A DNA stretch of 64,000 nucleotides from Halomonas qaidamensis (GTDB taxonomy: Bacteria > Pseudomonadota > Gammaproteobacteria > Pseudomonadales > Halomonadaceae). The stretch's first letter is position 1. The number at the start of each line of letters is the position of its first letter. Of this stretch, positions 39,344-48,401 are shown piece after piece. The translations under genes were made by a program, and so were the position numbers. The notes under the pieces were generated by a model that was given only the letters and a program-made list of their open reading frames with translations, was not told the DNA's origin and searched no databases. Location: contig NZ_CP080627.1 in assembly GCF_025917315.1 (NCBI RefSeq), forward strand, positions 496,001-560,000, in the 5' to 3' direction.

Positions 39344-42118
39344 ATGGCCCGTGCCCCTATCGTGCTTGTCGATGGCTCCTCGTACCTATATCGCGCCTTT
39401 CACGCGCTACCACCGTTAACGACCTCTAGCGGCCAGCCCACAGGAGCTGTGAAAGGCGTCTTGAATATGCTCAAGCGTCTGATCAAAGATTATCCCGAAA
39501 GCCCAATGGCTGTGGTGTTTGATGCGCCAGGAAAAACCTTTCGCGATGAGATGTATAGCGACTATAAAGCCCACCGGCCGCCCATGCCGGACGATTTGCG
39601 CAGCCAAATTAAACCGCTACATGCCTGTGTAAAAGCACTAGGCTTACCGCTTCTGTGTATTGAAGGGGTGGAAGCCGATGATGTGATTGGCACGCTGGCT
39701 CACCATGCCACCCAGGCTGGCCGTGATGCGGTGATCTCGACCGGCGATAAAGATATGGCGCAGTTAGTAAACGCCCATATTACGTTGGTTAATACCATGA
39801 AAGAGGAAACGCTCGACGAAGCGGGTGTTAAAGAAAAATTTGGTCTCCCTCCAGCGCTGATTATTGATTTCTTGGCCCTGATGGGTGACAAGGTTGATAA
39901 CATTCCCGGCGTGCCGGGGGTGGGCGAAAAGACTGCCATTGGTCTATTACAAGGCATGGAAGGTGGTTTAGAGACAATTTATGGTGATCTGGAACGCGTC
40001 AAAACGCTTAGTTTCCGTGGCGCGAAAACGTTACCGAAGAAGCTTGAAGAGCACCGTGAGCAGGCCTTTCTCTCTTATCAGCTAGCAACCATTAAGACCG
40101 ACTGTGACCTGCCCGTGGGGCTGGATGACTTGGATATTGCGCATCCAGACCGCGAAGCGCTGGTGGAACTCTATAAAGAGATGGAGTTTAAGCAGTGGTT
40201 GGCTGAGCTGCTGGCAGGCAACGACGAGGGTGTTGATGACGTTAAGGGTGGCGAGCCCGCGCCTAATAATGCCGATATTGATACGGCCGATAATACCGCG
40301 ACCGCTAGCCAGCGCGATGACCATATCATTGTAGAGCAAGCTGAGTTTGAGGTGTGGTTAGCGCGTCTGAAGAAAGCCGAGCGTTTTTGCTTCGATTTAG
40401 AAACCACTAGCTTGAATTATATGGACGCCGATATTGTAGGCGTTGGTTTGGCACTTGAAGCCGGTGAAGCCGCCTATATCCCCCTGGCCCACGACTACCT
40501 GGATGCGCCCGCGCAGCTTGATCGCCAACAGGTACTACAGGCGTTGAAGCCGCTACTGGAAGATCCTAAAAAAACCAAGATCGGCCAGAACCTTAAGTAC
40601 GATATTTCCGTGCTAGCAAACTATGATATTGGTGTGGTGGGCCCGCTGGCCGACACCATGCTCGCTTCTTACGTACTGAACTCCACCGCCACTCGCCACG
40701 ACATGGATTCGCTGGCGCTGAAGTATCTGGGCGAAAAAACCATCTCCTTCGAAGAGATCGCAGGAAAAGGGGCGAAGCAGCTCACGTTTAACCAGATTGC
40801 CTTAGAGCAAGCGGTTCCTTATGCCTGTGAAGATGTGGATATCACGTTGCGGCTGCAAGACATACTGCGTCCCCAGGTTGAAAGGGAAGGGCGTTTAGCA
40901 GAGGTGCTGGATCACCTTGAATTACCACTGATTAACGTGCTGTCGCGGATTGAGCGCAATGGCGTGGCGTTGGATGCCGAGCGCCTCCACGAACAGAGCC
41001 AGCAACTAGAGCGACGTATTCGCGAGCTTGAGAGTGAAGCGTTTGAGCTAGCAGGTCGTGAGTTTAACCTTGGTTCACCCAAGCAGTTGGGGCAGATTCT
41101 GTTCGAAGAGCAGAAGATTCCGGTGATCAAGAAAACCCCCAAAGGCGCGCCCTCAACCGCCGAAGCAGTGCTAGAAGAGCTGGCGCTAGATTATCCGTTG
41201 CCCAAGGTGATTATGCAGCACCGTGGGTTGGCAAAGCTGAAATCTACCTATACCGATAAGCTACCGCGCCTGCTCAATAAAACGACGGGGCGGGTGCATA
41301 CCAGCTATCACCAAGCGGTAACAGCGACAGGGCGTCTCTCGTCATCTGACCCTAACTTGCAAAACATACCGATTCGTACAGAAGAGGGGCGCAAAATCCG
41401 CCAAGCGTTTGTGGCGCGTCCAGGCTATCGCATTGTGGCGGCCGACTACTCGCAAATTGAGCTGCGCATTATGGCGCACCTGTCTGAAGATAAAGGCTTG
41501 TTAAGTGCTTTTGCAGAAGGGCGAGATATCCACACCGCAACTGCCGCTGAAGTGTTCGGTACCGCGCTTGAAAAGGTTTCTGCCGATCAGCGGCGCAGCG
41601 CCAAAGCCATCAACTTTGGCCTGATTTACGGCATGAGTGCCTGGGGCTTGTCACGCCAGCTGCATATTGACCGCAACCAGGCGCAAACTTATATCGACCG
41701 CTATTTTGACCGTTATCCTGGCGTTGCTCGCTATATGGATCGTATTCGCACCCAGGCCGCGGAAGATGGCTTTGTAGAAACCGTGCTAGGGCGGCGTTTG
41801 TACCTACCCGAGATCCACTCGCAAAACCGCAACCGCCGTCAGGGCGCTGAGCGCACTGCGATTAATGCGCCCATGCAGGGCACGGCAGCAGACATTATTA
41901 AGCAGGCGATGATTGATGTTGATGCTTGGCTTGCTGAAGGCGATTTCGATGCACTCATGGTCATGCAGGTACACGATGAGCTAGTGTTTGAAGTGGCCGA
42001 CGCGCAAGTTGAGGCGTTTATCGAGCAGGTCCAAACACGAATGCAAGCCGCCGCGACCCTAAACGTGCCACTGATTGTTGAAGCGGAAAGCGGTGCTAAC
42101 TGGGATGAAGCCCACTAG
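39344..42118 (+). CDS. polA: DNA polymerase I
   Basis: A 924-residue three-domain polymerase for Okazaki fragment processing and repair. Domain order: 5'-nuclease (about 1-290, VLVDGSSYLYRAFHALPPLTT), 3'-5' exonuclease with intact DxE (CFDLETTSLN, about residue 345), and Pol domain with motif A DYSQIELRIMAH and motif C MQVHDELVFEV. So the proofreading site is intact, unlike some bacterial Pol I. I start at ATG 39344 (MARAPIVLVDG), the position matching family starts; ATG 39332 and GTG 39320 in the same frame would add 4 or 8 residues. None has a strong ribosome site. It is divergent from thrB-speA and ends in a terminator. Confidence 0.97.
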   Translation: MARAPIVLVDGSSYLYRAFHALPPLTTSSGQPTGAVKGVLNMLKRLIKDYPESPMAVVFDAPGKTFRDEMYSDYKAHRPPMPDDLRSQIKPLHACVKALGLPLLCIEGVEADDVIGTLAHHATQAGRDAVISTGDKDMAQLVNAHITLVNTMKEETLDEAGVKEKFGLPPALIIDFLALMGDKVDNIPGVPGVGEKTAIGLLQGMEGGLETIYGDLERVKTLSFRGAKTLPKKLEEHREQAFLSYQLATIKTDCDLPVGLDDLDIAHPDREALVELYKEMEFKQWLAELLAGNDEGVDDVKGGEPAPNNADIDTADNTATASQRDDHIIVEQAEFEVWLARLKKAERFCFDLETTSLNYMDADIVGVGLALEAGEAAYIPLAHDYLDAPAQLDRQQVLQALKPLLEDPKKTKIGQNLKYDISVLANYDIGVVGPLADTMLASYVLNSTATRHDMDSLALKYLGEKTISFEEIAGKGAKQLTFNQIALEQAVPYACEDVDITLRLQDILRPQVEREGRLAEVLDHLELPLINVLSRIERNGVALDAERLHEQSQQLERRIRELESEAFELAGREFNLGSPKQLGQILFEEQKIPVIKKTPKGAPSTAEAVLEELALDYPLPKVIMQHRGLAKLKSTYTDKLPRLLNKTTGRVHTSYHQAVTATGRLSSSDPNLQNIPIRTEEGRKIRQAFVARPGYRIVAADYSQIELRIMAHLSEDKGLLSAFAEGRDIHTATAAEVFGTALEKVSADQRRSAKAINFGLIYGMSAWGLSRQLHIDRNQAQTYIDRYFDRYPGVARYMDRIRTQAAEDGFVETVLGRRLYLPEIHSQNRNRRQGAERTAINAPMQGTAADIIKQAMIDVDAWLAEGDFDALMVMQVHDELVFEVADAQVEAFIEQVQTRMQAAATLNVPLIVEAESGANWDEAH

Positions 42119-42181
42119 TATTAAGCCCGCTAGGCTAAGTAAGGCTTAAACGTTACGGGCTCGTAATCGATAATCTAACAC

Positions 42182-42214
42182 AAAACACCTGCAGCTAAGC
42201 TGCAGGTGTTTTTT
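42182..42214 (+). terminator. Terminator after polA
   Basis: AAAACACCTGCAGC and GCTGCAGGTGTTTT pair perfectly around TAA, followed by T. It can also end the convergent iron-binding gene. Confidence 0.92.
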
Positions 42215-42247
42215 AGTACAGGCTTGTGGCCCAAAGGGCCACAGCGC

Positions 42248-43273
42248 TTAACGCCAGCTTACGCGATCAAAAATACGGATCGCTTCTGGGTTGTTCTCGC
42301 CCAAGATGCTGATGTTGATATCGTCTTTGGTGAAATCACCCCAAGATTCGAGCACCGGATTTTTCTTGATGCCTTCAACAACAGGGAACTCGTAGTTGCG
42401 ATCAGCCAGTACTTCCTGAGCTTCGTCAGAGGCTAAGAACTCCAGGAAGCGAATGCCGTTTTCTGGGTTCTGTGCGTTAGCCACCAAGCCTGCACCGCCA
42501 ACGTTAACGTGGGTGCCACGATCATCCTGATTGGGGAAAATCATCCCTACTTTGCGTGCCGCTTCGCGGTCAGCGTCGTCATCAGAATGTAGCAGACGAA
42601 CGTAGTAGTAGTGGTTCGCAACTGCCAAGTCACACTCGCCGCTTGCAACGCCAAGAATCTGGTCGGTATCACCGCCTTCTGGATCGCGTGCCATGTTGCT
42701 CACAACGCCTTCAGCCCACTCTTGCGCGCCTTCTTCGCCGTGATGCTCAATCATTGAGGCGAGCAGCGACTGGTTGTAAATGTTGTTGGAAGAACGGATA
42801 CATACTTGGCCTTCAAACTGCGGGTCGGCCAGATCTTCGTAAGTAGCAATTTGGCTAGGGTCAAAGTTCTCGCGGTTGTAGAAAATAACCCGTGCACGCT
42901 GGCTAAAGCCAAACCACAAACCTTCAGGGTGACGCATTGATTCTGGCAGGCGCTCGTTAAGCACGTCCGAGTCTACGCTTTGAAAAAGGCCATCCTGCTC
43001 GGCGCGCCATAGGCGACCCGCGTCAACGGTGAGCATTACGTCAGCAGGACTCGCAATGCCTTCACGCTGCATGCGCTCCATCAACTGGTCGGAATCGCCC
43101 TCTAGTACGTTAACCTCGATCCCGGTCTCTTCTGTGAACGCTTTGTAGAGAATCTCGTCAGAATCGTAATGGCGAGCGGAGTAAATGTTGACTTCGTTGG
43201 CGAGCGCGCTACCTGCAAAAGCAGAACCTGCCATGATGGCAGCTACGGTAGCCGTGAGACGTGCTTTTTTCAT
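42248..43273 (-). CDS. Ferric iron ABC transporter, periplasmic substrate-binding protein
   Basis: A 341-residue FbpA/FutA-type periplasmic binding protein that captures Fe3+ for an ABC importer. Residues 1-25 are a signal peptide ending ALA; mature start NEVNIYSARHYDSDE is typical of the family. The tandem tyrosine motif NHYYYVRL provides the iron-ligating phenolates. AGGGTG precedes ATG 43273; the longer open frame (GTG 43282) adds three residues and is less likely. The partner ATPase gene is divergent (43498) and the permease is two genes further, on the minus strand again. A symmetric element between 43359 and 43375 could be a Fur site. Confidence 0.92.
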   Translation of the reverse strand: MKKARLTATVAAIMAGSAFAGSALANEVNIYSARHYDSDEILYKAFTEETGIEVNVLEGDSDQLMERMQREGIASPADVMLTVDAGRLWRAEQDGLFQSVDSDVLNERLPESMRHPEGLWFGFSQRARVIFYNRENFDPSQIATYEDLADPQFEGQVCIRSSNNIYNQSLLASMIEHHGEEGAQEWAEGVVSNMARDPEGGDTDQILGVASGECDLAVANHYYYVRLLHSDDDADREAARKVGMIFPNQDDRGTHVNVGGAGLVANAQNPENGIRFLEFLASDEAQEVLADRNYEFPVVEGIKKNPVLESWGDFTKDDINISILGENNPEAIRIFDRVSWR

Positions 43274-43358
43274 AACAAACACCCTGAATGTTTATGATAA
43301 TAAGTTGCATTAGCGACATCGCGTATTGAAACGCTTCTCTCGGTTGGCGTCAAGTTAA

Positions 43359-43375
43359 ATGCTAATGAAACGCAT
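43359..43375. promoter_or_regulatory. Candidate Fur site between the divergent iron transport genes
   Basis: ATGCTAATGAAACGCAT has inverted ATGC/GCAT arms. A second GATAAT hexamer lies at 43296-43301. It fits Fur control of iron transporters but matches the 19-base consensus only partly. Confidence 0.35.
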
Positions 43376-43497
43376 CCTCTATTTAGTAAGAAGCGTGCAT
43401 CTCTGCTCAATAGAAAATAGAATGCAAATAACTTTCAACCGTGTTCGCAGCGGCATGCGTTTATCATGTCGCGGGTGGACGAGACAATGGTGAAATA

Positions 43498-44595
43498 ATG
43501 ACGGCAACTGTGTCACTTTTCGATGTGTCGGCTCCTGCATCAGCATTGTCGCTTCGTGGTGTTCAGCACACGTTTGCGGCGAATAAAGTGGTAAAAGGCA
43601 TTGATCTTGATATCGCTCCAGGCGAAGTAGTGTGCTTGCTTGGCCCTTCTGGCTGTGGCAAAACCACACTGCTTAGGATTGCTGCGGGGTTAGAGGTTGT
43701 GCAGGAAGGATCGGTGAGTCTTGATGGTCTTTCTATTGCGGCACCGGGTAAGCGTCATGTTCCGCCGGAAAAGCGTAATGTAGGCCTTGCCTTCCAAGAC
43801 TCTGCCCTATTTCCACACCTTAGCGTGCTCGAAAACGTTACCTTCGGTCTGAAAAGTTTGCCTTCAAGTCAGCGCCAGGAGCGTGCACTTGAGCTGCTAG
43901 CTCAACTAGGCATGGCCGACTATGCAGAAAGTTATCCGCATATGTTGTCAGGTGGGCAGCAGCAGCGTGTGGCACTGGCGCGTGCCCTAGCTCCTACACC
44001 TAAATTGATGTTGCTGGATGAGCCATTTTCTAGCCTGGATGCGCGGCTACGGGATCGTATCCGAGACGATACGCTGCACGTGTTGAAAAAGCTCGGCTCA
44101 GCAACTCTGCTAGTGACTCATGACCCTGAAGAAGCCATGTTTATGGCAGATCGCATTGCACTGATGCGGGATGGTAAAATCGTCCAGACAGGGACCCCAC
44201 GCGAGCTTTATTGCGCGCCTGTAGACCCCTTTGTCGTCACGTTTTTTGGCGAAGTGAATGAATTAAGCGGTGTCGTTAAGGGGGGCTTTGTGGCTACGCC
44301 CGTCGGTCCGGTGGATGCCAGCTGGCTGCCAGAAGGTAGCCATGCTCAGGTGATGATTCGTCCCGAAGCATTACGTATTAGAGAGCGTGATGTGCCTGCG
44401 GAACCGCATAATCATAGCCACGTGGTTATGGCTAAGCTGCTGGGGCGCTCAAGCCTCATTCACTTATGTGCCCATGGTAACGACGGACAAGAAGCCCACC
44501 TTCACGCCCGTGTGCCTGGGGTATTCTTACCCCAGGAGGGGCAGCCGATTGATATCGACTTAGACCACTCCCAGGTGTTTATCTTTCCGGCTTAA
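43498..44595 (+). CDS. Ferric iron ABC transporter, ATP-binding protein
   Basis: A 365-residue ATPase of the FbpC/sulfate-molybdate class that powers Fe3+ import. Walker A GPSGCGKTT (near 50), Q-loop AFQDSALFPHL, signature LSGGQQQRVALARAL, Walker B LMLLDEPFSSLD and the switch His in VTHDPEEAM are all present. The C-terminal 110 residues form the TOBE-type regulatory domain. I start at ATG 43498 (MTATVSLFDV); the longer frame to 43441 has no conserved residues. It is divergent from the binding protein gene and convergent with the permease gene, an unusual split of one transporter. Confidence 0.93.
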   Translation: MTATVSLFDVSAPASALSLRGVQHTFAANKVVKGIDLDIAPGEVVCLLGPSGCGKTTLLRIAAGLEVVQEGSVSLDGLSIAAPGKRHVPPEKRNVGLAFQDSALFPHLSVLENVTFGLKSLPSSQRQERALELLAQLGMADYAESYPHMLSGGQQQRVALARALAPTPKLMLLDEPFSSLDARLRDRIRDDTLHVLKKLGSATLLVTHDPEEAMFMADRIALMRDGKIVQTGTPRELYCAPVDPFVVTFFGEVNELSGVVKGGFVATPVGPVDASWLPEGSHAQVMIRPEALRIRERDVPAEPHNHSHVVMAKLLGRSSLIHLCAHGNDGQEAHLHARVPGVFLPQEGQPIDIDLDHSQVFIFPA

Positions 44596-44608
44596 TCTAT
44601 CGTTTTTG

Positions 44609-44639
44609 GCGGCTGGCGGTTTCAACGGCTAGCCGCTTT
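44609..44639. terminator. Possible bidirectional terminator between FbpC-like and FbpB-like genes
   Basis: GCGGCT (44609-44614) faces AGCCGC (44631-44636) between two convergent stop codons; T runs lie on both sides. Short stem with a large loop. Confidence 0.4.
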
Positions 44640-44641
44640 CA

Positions 44642-46342
44642 TTACTCGGCCTGGCTACCAGGACGTGCCCGGCGCATTGCCAAGCTGAGTAAAATCACTG
44701 GTAAAATGCCAACCACCACTATCGTCAGCGAAGCAGTGGATGCCTCTGCTAGGCGTTCATCTGAGGCTAAGCTGTGGGCACGCACTGCTAAGGTGTCAAA
44801 GTTGAAAGGCCGCAAGATGATCGTGGCGGGTAACTCTTTCATCACATCGACAAATACCAAAATCCCGGCTGCTAGCAGACTGCTCCGCATCAGCGGCGTA
44901 TGAATCCGGCGTAGCGTGCCGCCAGCGGTTTGGCCTAATGTGCGAGAGGCAGCGTCCATGCTAGGCGTTACCTTGCCAAGGCTCGCTTCTACCGCATTAA
45001 ACGAGACAGCTAAAAAGCGCACCACATAGGCGTAAATCAAAATAAACGCTGAGCCGCTAAATACCAGACCAATGATTTTTCCATAGTGTTCGTGTAGCCA
45101 CATGTTCAGCGAGTTATCTAGCCAGGCAAATGGAATCAGGATGCCAACAGCTACCACCGAACCGGGAATGGCATAACCCATCGCGGCGATACGCGTGAAA
45201 AATCGTGCGCTTGGTGAATTGTTGAGCCTTACCCCATAGCTCAATAACACGGCTAACCCTACTGCGATTAATGCGGCAATGGTCGCAAGGCTAAGGCTAT
45301 TCACGGCAAAGCCAATAAACCGCGTGCCGAACAGGCTATCGCCTGTTTTAATCGCCATATTGAGCAAAATGCCGCTGGGTAGTAAAAAGCCAATAACAAT
45401 GGGCAGCAAACACGCAAGAGTAGCCCCTAGTGCATGCCATCCATGCAGACGATATTCTGGTAGCTGCTGATACCGGTTGGTGGTATGGAAGTAGCGCCGC
45501 TTACCCCGCGAATAGCGCTCTAAAAGAACCAGCACTATGACAAAGGTTAGCAAGCAGGCCGCTAGCTGAGCGGCGGCCACAGGCTCACCTAAGCCAAACC
45601 ACGTGCGATAGATGCCGGTGGTGAAGGTATCTACGCCAAAAAACTGCACTGCCCCAAATTCATTAAGCGTTTCCATTAGAACCAGTGAAACACCTCCCAC
45701 TAACGCTGGCCGGGCAAGAGGCAGCGCTACGCTAGCAAATAAGCGCCAAGGGCCACGCCCTAATGTGCGACCTACATCTAACACGCAGACCGATTGCTCA
45801 AGAAAAGAAGCCCTAGCTAACAGGTACACATATGGGTAAAGCACAAATGTAATCAGGGTTGCTGCACCGCCCAATGAGCGCACATTAGGGAAATAGTAGT
45901 CGCCCACTTGCCAGCCAAGCCACTCGCGTAGCGCGCTTTGTAACGGCCCCGCTACCTGGAAAAAATCTGTATAAGCGTAGGCAATGACATACGTCGGTAC
46001 CGCTAGTGGCAACAACAGTGCCCATTCAAATAGACGCTTGCCTGGAAAACGGCACATAACGACCAGCCACGCGGTACCAGCCCCCAAAATTAGAGTGCCA
46101 ATGCCAACCCATAGCACCAGCCAAAACGTATTAGAGAGATAGCGTGGCAATACAGTGCTTGCTAGGTGCTGCCAAACGCCTTCTGTCGGCACAAAAATAT
46201 GGCTAAGAACCACAATAATGGGCAGTGCGACAACGAGGGCGATCAAAAATAGGGCGATTGACCAAGGGTTAAGCGACAGCGAAAAGCGTGAGGCAAAACC
46301 TGAAAACAGGGCCGATGGTGAGCGGCGAGCTGGCGTAGACAC
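44642..46342 (-). CDS. Ferric iron ABC transporter, fused permease
   Basis: A 566-residue inner-membrane permease of the FbpB/ThiP type with about 12 membrane helices in two homologous halves (about 30-280 and 320-560), each carrying the EAA-type cytoplasmic loop (for example VDVGRTLGRGPWRLFASVALPLARPAL in the first half and MDAASRTLGQTAGGTLRRIHTPLM in the second). It therefore functions as a monomeric double permease for the binding protein and ATPase encoded next to it. It is on the minus strand, convergent with the ATPase gene. A symmetric site at 46401-46418 in its promoter region resembles a Fur box. Confidence 0.92.
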   Translation of the reverse strand: MSTPARRSPSALFSGFASRFSLSLNPWSIALFLIALVVALPIIVVLSHIFVPTEGVWQHLASTVLPRYLSNTFWLVLWVGIGTLILGAGTAWLVVMCRFPGKRLFEWALLLPLAVPTYVIAYAYTDFFQVAGPLQSALREWLGWQVGDYYFPNVRSLGGAATLITFVLYPYVYLLARASFLEQSVCVLDVGRTLGRGPWRLFASVALPLARPALVGGVSLVLMETLNEFGAVQFFGVDTFTTGIYRTWFGLGEPVAAAQLAACLLTFVIVLVLLERYSRGKRRYFHTTNRYQQLPEYRLHGWHALGATLACLLPIVIGFLLPSGILLNMAIKTGDSLFGTRFIGFAVNSLSLATIAALIAVGLAVLLSYGVRLNNSPSARFFTRIAAMGYAIPGSVVAVGILIPFAWLDNSLNMWLHEHYGKIIGLVFSGSAFILIYAYVVRFLAVSFNAVEASLGKVTPSMDAASRTLGQTAGGTLRRIHTPLMRSSLLAAGILVFVDVMKELPATIILRPFNFDTLAVRAHSLASDERLAEASTASLTIVVVGILPVILLSLAMRRARPGSQAE

Positions 46343-46400
46343 GTCGTTGTCTCCTTGGATGAGGGGCAGCTTGGCTCGTCAATGCGAAGAAATAGCAGCT

Positions 46401-46418
46401 GCAAATAGTATCACTTGC
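46401..46418. promoter_or_regulatory. Candidate Fur site upstream of the iron permease gene
   Basis: GCAAATAGTATCACTTGC has inverted GCAA/TTGC arms and, read on the other strand, GATACTATTTGC, close to the Fur hexamer pattern. It lies 59 bases before the ATG. Confidence 0.4.
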
Positions 46419-46450
46419 GTTAGGCGGCTGCAGCCAACATTACTGCTAAC

Positions 46451-46479
46451 AAAAAAATCCCCCCGCTAGGCGGGGGGAT
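46451..46479 (-). terminator. Terminator of the TRAP transporter operon
   Basis: On the minus strand ATCCCCCCGC pairs with GCGGGGGGAT around three bases and is followed by seven T. It lies just after the dctM-type stop. Confidence 0.93.
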
Positions 46480-46508
46480 GTTGGGCGTTTAGCGCTAATA
46501 GCGTGTGG

Positions 46509-47840
46509 TTACGAATAACCCACTAACATGCTTGGTAGTCCCGTAATCAAGCTAGGGAAAAGCGCCATCAGTATGCAAGCGAAGAGAATTATGATTACAA
46601 AGGGTACGACTGCTTTGTAGAGATCAACAATTTCTACTCCTGGTGGTGCTACACCCTTTAAATAGAACAGTGCATAGCCAAAGGGTGGCGTTAGGAAGGA
46701 GGTTTGCAGCACTACCGCTACCATGACGACGAACCACAGCACATCCACATCCATTTGTGCAATGATGGGCAGCATAATGGGGAAGCTTAGCAGCACGATG
46801 CCGGTCCAATCGAGGAACATACCGAGGATAAATACCAGGAACAGCATCAACAGTAGGGCACCAACAGTTCCGCCTGGAACGGCTAGTACAAAGTCACTAA
46901 TCACCGTCATGCCGCCGCCAATCGAGAACACCCCGGTAAACGCTGTGGCCCCGACGAGCACTAGCATTACCATGGTTGTCGTTTTACCAGCTTCGATCAG
47001 TGTGTTGTAACAGGTAGACACCTTGCGATCGCCGAAGATTAAAAACAGCAGGAAGGCGATAAACACACCAATAGCAGATGCTTCAGTGGCCGTTGCTACA
47101 CCGGTAAACAGAGCCCCCAGTACGCCGAGAATTAACGACATGGGTGGAACAACGTACTTACCCAGCATGATCAGCAGCTGTTTTGTGCTGACTTCTGCCC
47201 GTTCTGCCGCAGGCACTTTAGGGCCATAGCTGGGTTTTAGCCAGCAAATCACCAGCACGTATAGTGCATACATCACTCCCAGCATCAGGCCGGGAATCAA
47301 CGCACCAGCAAAGAGTGCACCCACGGAGACAGGCGAATAGCTCGCCATCAAAATCAGCATAATGCTGGGGGGAATCAAAATGCCCAAGCAGCCGCTGGCC
47401 ATGATAACGCCTGCGCTTAACTCTTTGTTATAGCCATATTTCAGCATTGGCACCAGGGCAATCATGCCCATAACGGCAATCGACGCGCCAACAATACCGG
47501 TGGTAGCTGCAAGTAATACAGATACAACGACCACGGTAAGGGCTAGTCCACCGCGAAGGTTCGCTAGCAGTAGCCGCATCGCATCAAACATTTTTTCGGT
47601 GACGCCCGAATCATTAAGAAAGCGCGCCATCAAAATAAACAGCGGGATAGCCACTAATACATAGTTGTCCATAGCGTTGCCATAGACGTTGTTAATGATG
47701 ATCCCCAGGGTGTTGATGCCAGGCCCTAAATATGCGCCGATGACTGCCATGCCACCCAGTACAAAAGCAAGCGGATGACCCATAAACAAGCCAACTAAAA
47801 GCCCACCAAACATCACCAGCGTCAGTAGTTCTGCACTCAT
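46509..47840 (-). CDS. dctM: TRAP transporter large permease (DctM family)
   Basis: A 443-residue membrane protein with about 12 helices, the large subunit that couples Na+ gradient to uptake of an organic anion. The N-terminal LGGMAVIGAYLGPG, GASIAVMGMIALVPMLKYGYNKE and the LDWTGIVLLSFPIMLPI motifs are typical. It overlaps the small permease gene by four bases (ATGA), so it is co-translated. A strong terminator follows. Substrate is not given by this subunit; see the binding protein. Confidence 0.95.
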   Translation of the reverse strand: MSAELLTLVMFGGLLVGLFMGHPLAFVLGGMAVIGAYLGPGINTLGIIINNVYGNAMDNYVLVAIPLFILMARFLNDSGVTEKMFDAMRLLLANLRGGLALTVVVVSVLLAATTGIVGASIAVMGMIALVPMLKYGYNKELSAGVIMASGCLGILIPPSIMLILMASYSPVSVGALFAGALIPGLMLGVMYALYVLVICWLKPSYGPKVPAAERAEVSTKQLLIMLGKYVVPPMSLILGVLGALFTGVATATEASAIGVFIAFLLFLIFGDRKVSTCYNTLIEAGKTTTMVMLVLVGATAFTGVFSIGGGMTVISDFVLAVPGGTVGALLLMLFLVFILGMFLDWTGIVLLSFPIMLPIIAQMDVDVLWFVVMVAVVLQTSFLTPPFGYALFYLKGVAPPGVEIVDLYKAVVPFVIIILFACILMALFPSLITGLPSMLVGYS

Positions 47841-48340
47841 GCGGATTTCTCCTCACGCAGTTGCATAATGGCGCGCAGAACGATAGCAACCGCCTGCAAC
47901 AAAATAAGCACAGCAGCGACCACGATAACGCCTTTCACTGGGTACACCGGGATTGAGACCATACCGTAGGTCGTTTCGCCACGGCTAAACGAACGCTCAA
48001 AAAACCGCCAGCCATAGGTCAGCAGCAGCCAGATGAACGGCACAAAGAAGATTAAATAGCCGAGCAGGTCTAGTACGGCCTGCTTTTTGCGTGATAGCAG
48101 ACGCTTAATAACGTCGACTTCCACGTGGGCATGGTGACGTAACCCATAAGCGGCCATTAGCATAAAGTGCGCGCCAAACAGCATTTTGGTGACATCAAAC
48201 GCCCAGTCGCTAGGGCGGCCAAAGAAGAAGCGCGACACGATGTCGTAAAGCACTATCAGAGTAATGATGGCAATTAACGGTGCGATGATGCGGCCCAGCA
48301 GCTCGTTAATTGCATCGATCGCCTTGGCAATCGCATTCAT
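47837..48340 (-). CDS. dctQ: TRAP transporter small permease (DctQ family)
   Basis: A 167-residue membrane protein with four helices, the small subunit that scaffolds DctM. The conserved W-rich region and the RPSDWAFDVTKMLFGAHFMLMAAYGLRHHAHVEVDV stretch fit DctQ. GGAG precedes the ATG, and its stop overlaps dctM by four bases. It is separated from dctP by a hairpin at 48369-48387. Confidence 0.93.
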   Translation of the reverse strand: MNAIAKAIDAINELLGRIIAPLIAIITLIVLYDIVSRFFFGRPSDWAFDVTKMLFGAHFMLMAAYGLRHHAHVEVDVIKRLLSRKKQAVLDLLGYLIFFVPFIWLLLTYGWRFFERSFSRGETTYGMVSIPVYPVKGVIVVAAVLILLQAVAIVLRAIMQLREEKSA

Positions 48341-48368
48341 GGAAGGTCTCCGCAGCTAAGCACCAACC

Positions 48369-48387
48369 GCCCCAGCCTTGCTGGGGC
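48369..48387 (-). promoter_or_regulatory. Intergenic hairpin between dctP and dctQ
   Basis: GCCCCAGC pairs with GCTGGGGC around three bases. It has no T tract, so it may serve to protect the upstream dctP mRNA and raise binding-protein level relative to the permeases. Confidence 0.6.
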
Positions 48388-48401
48388 AGTACTTGAACGC
48401 C

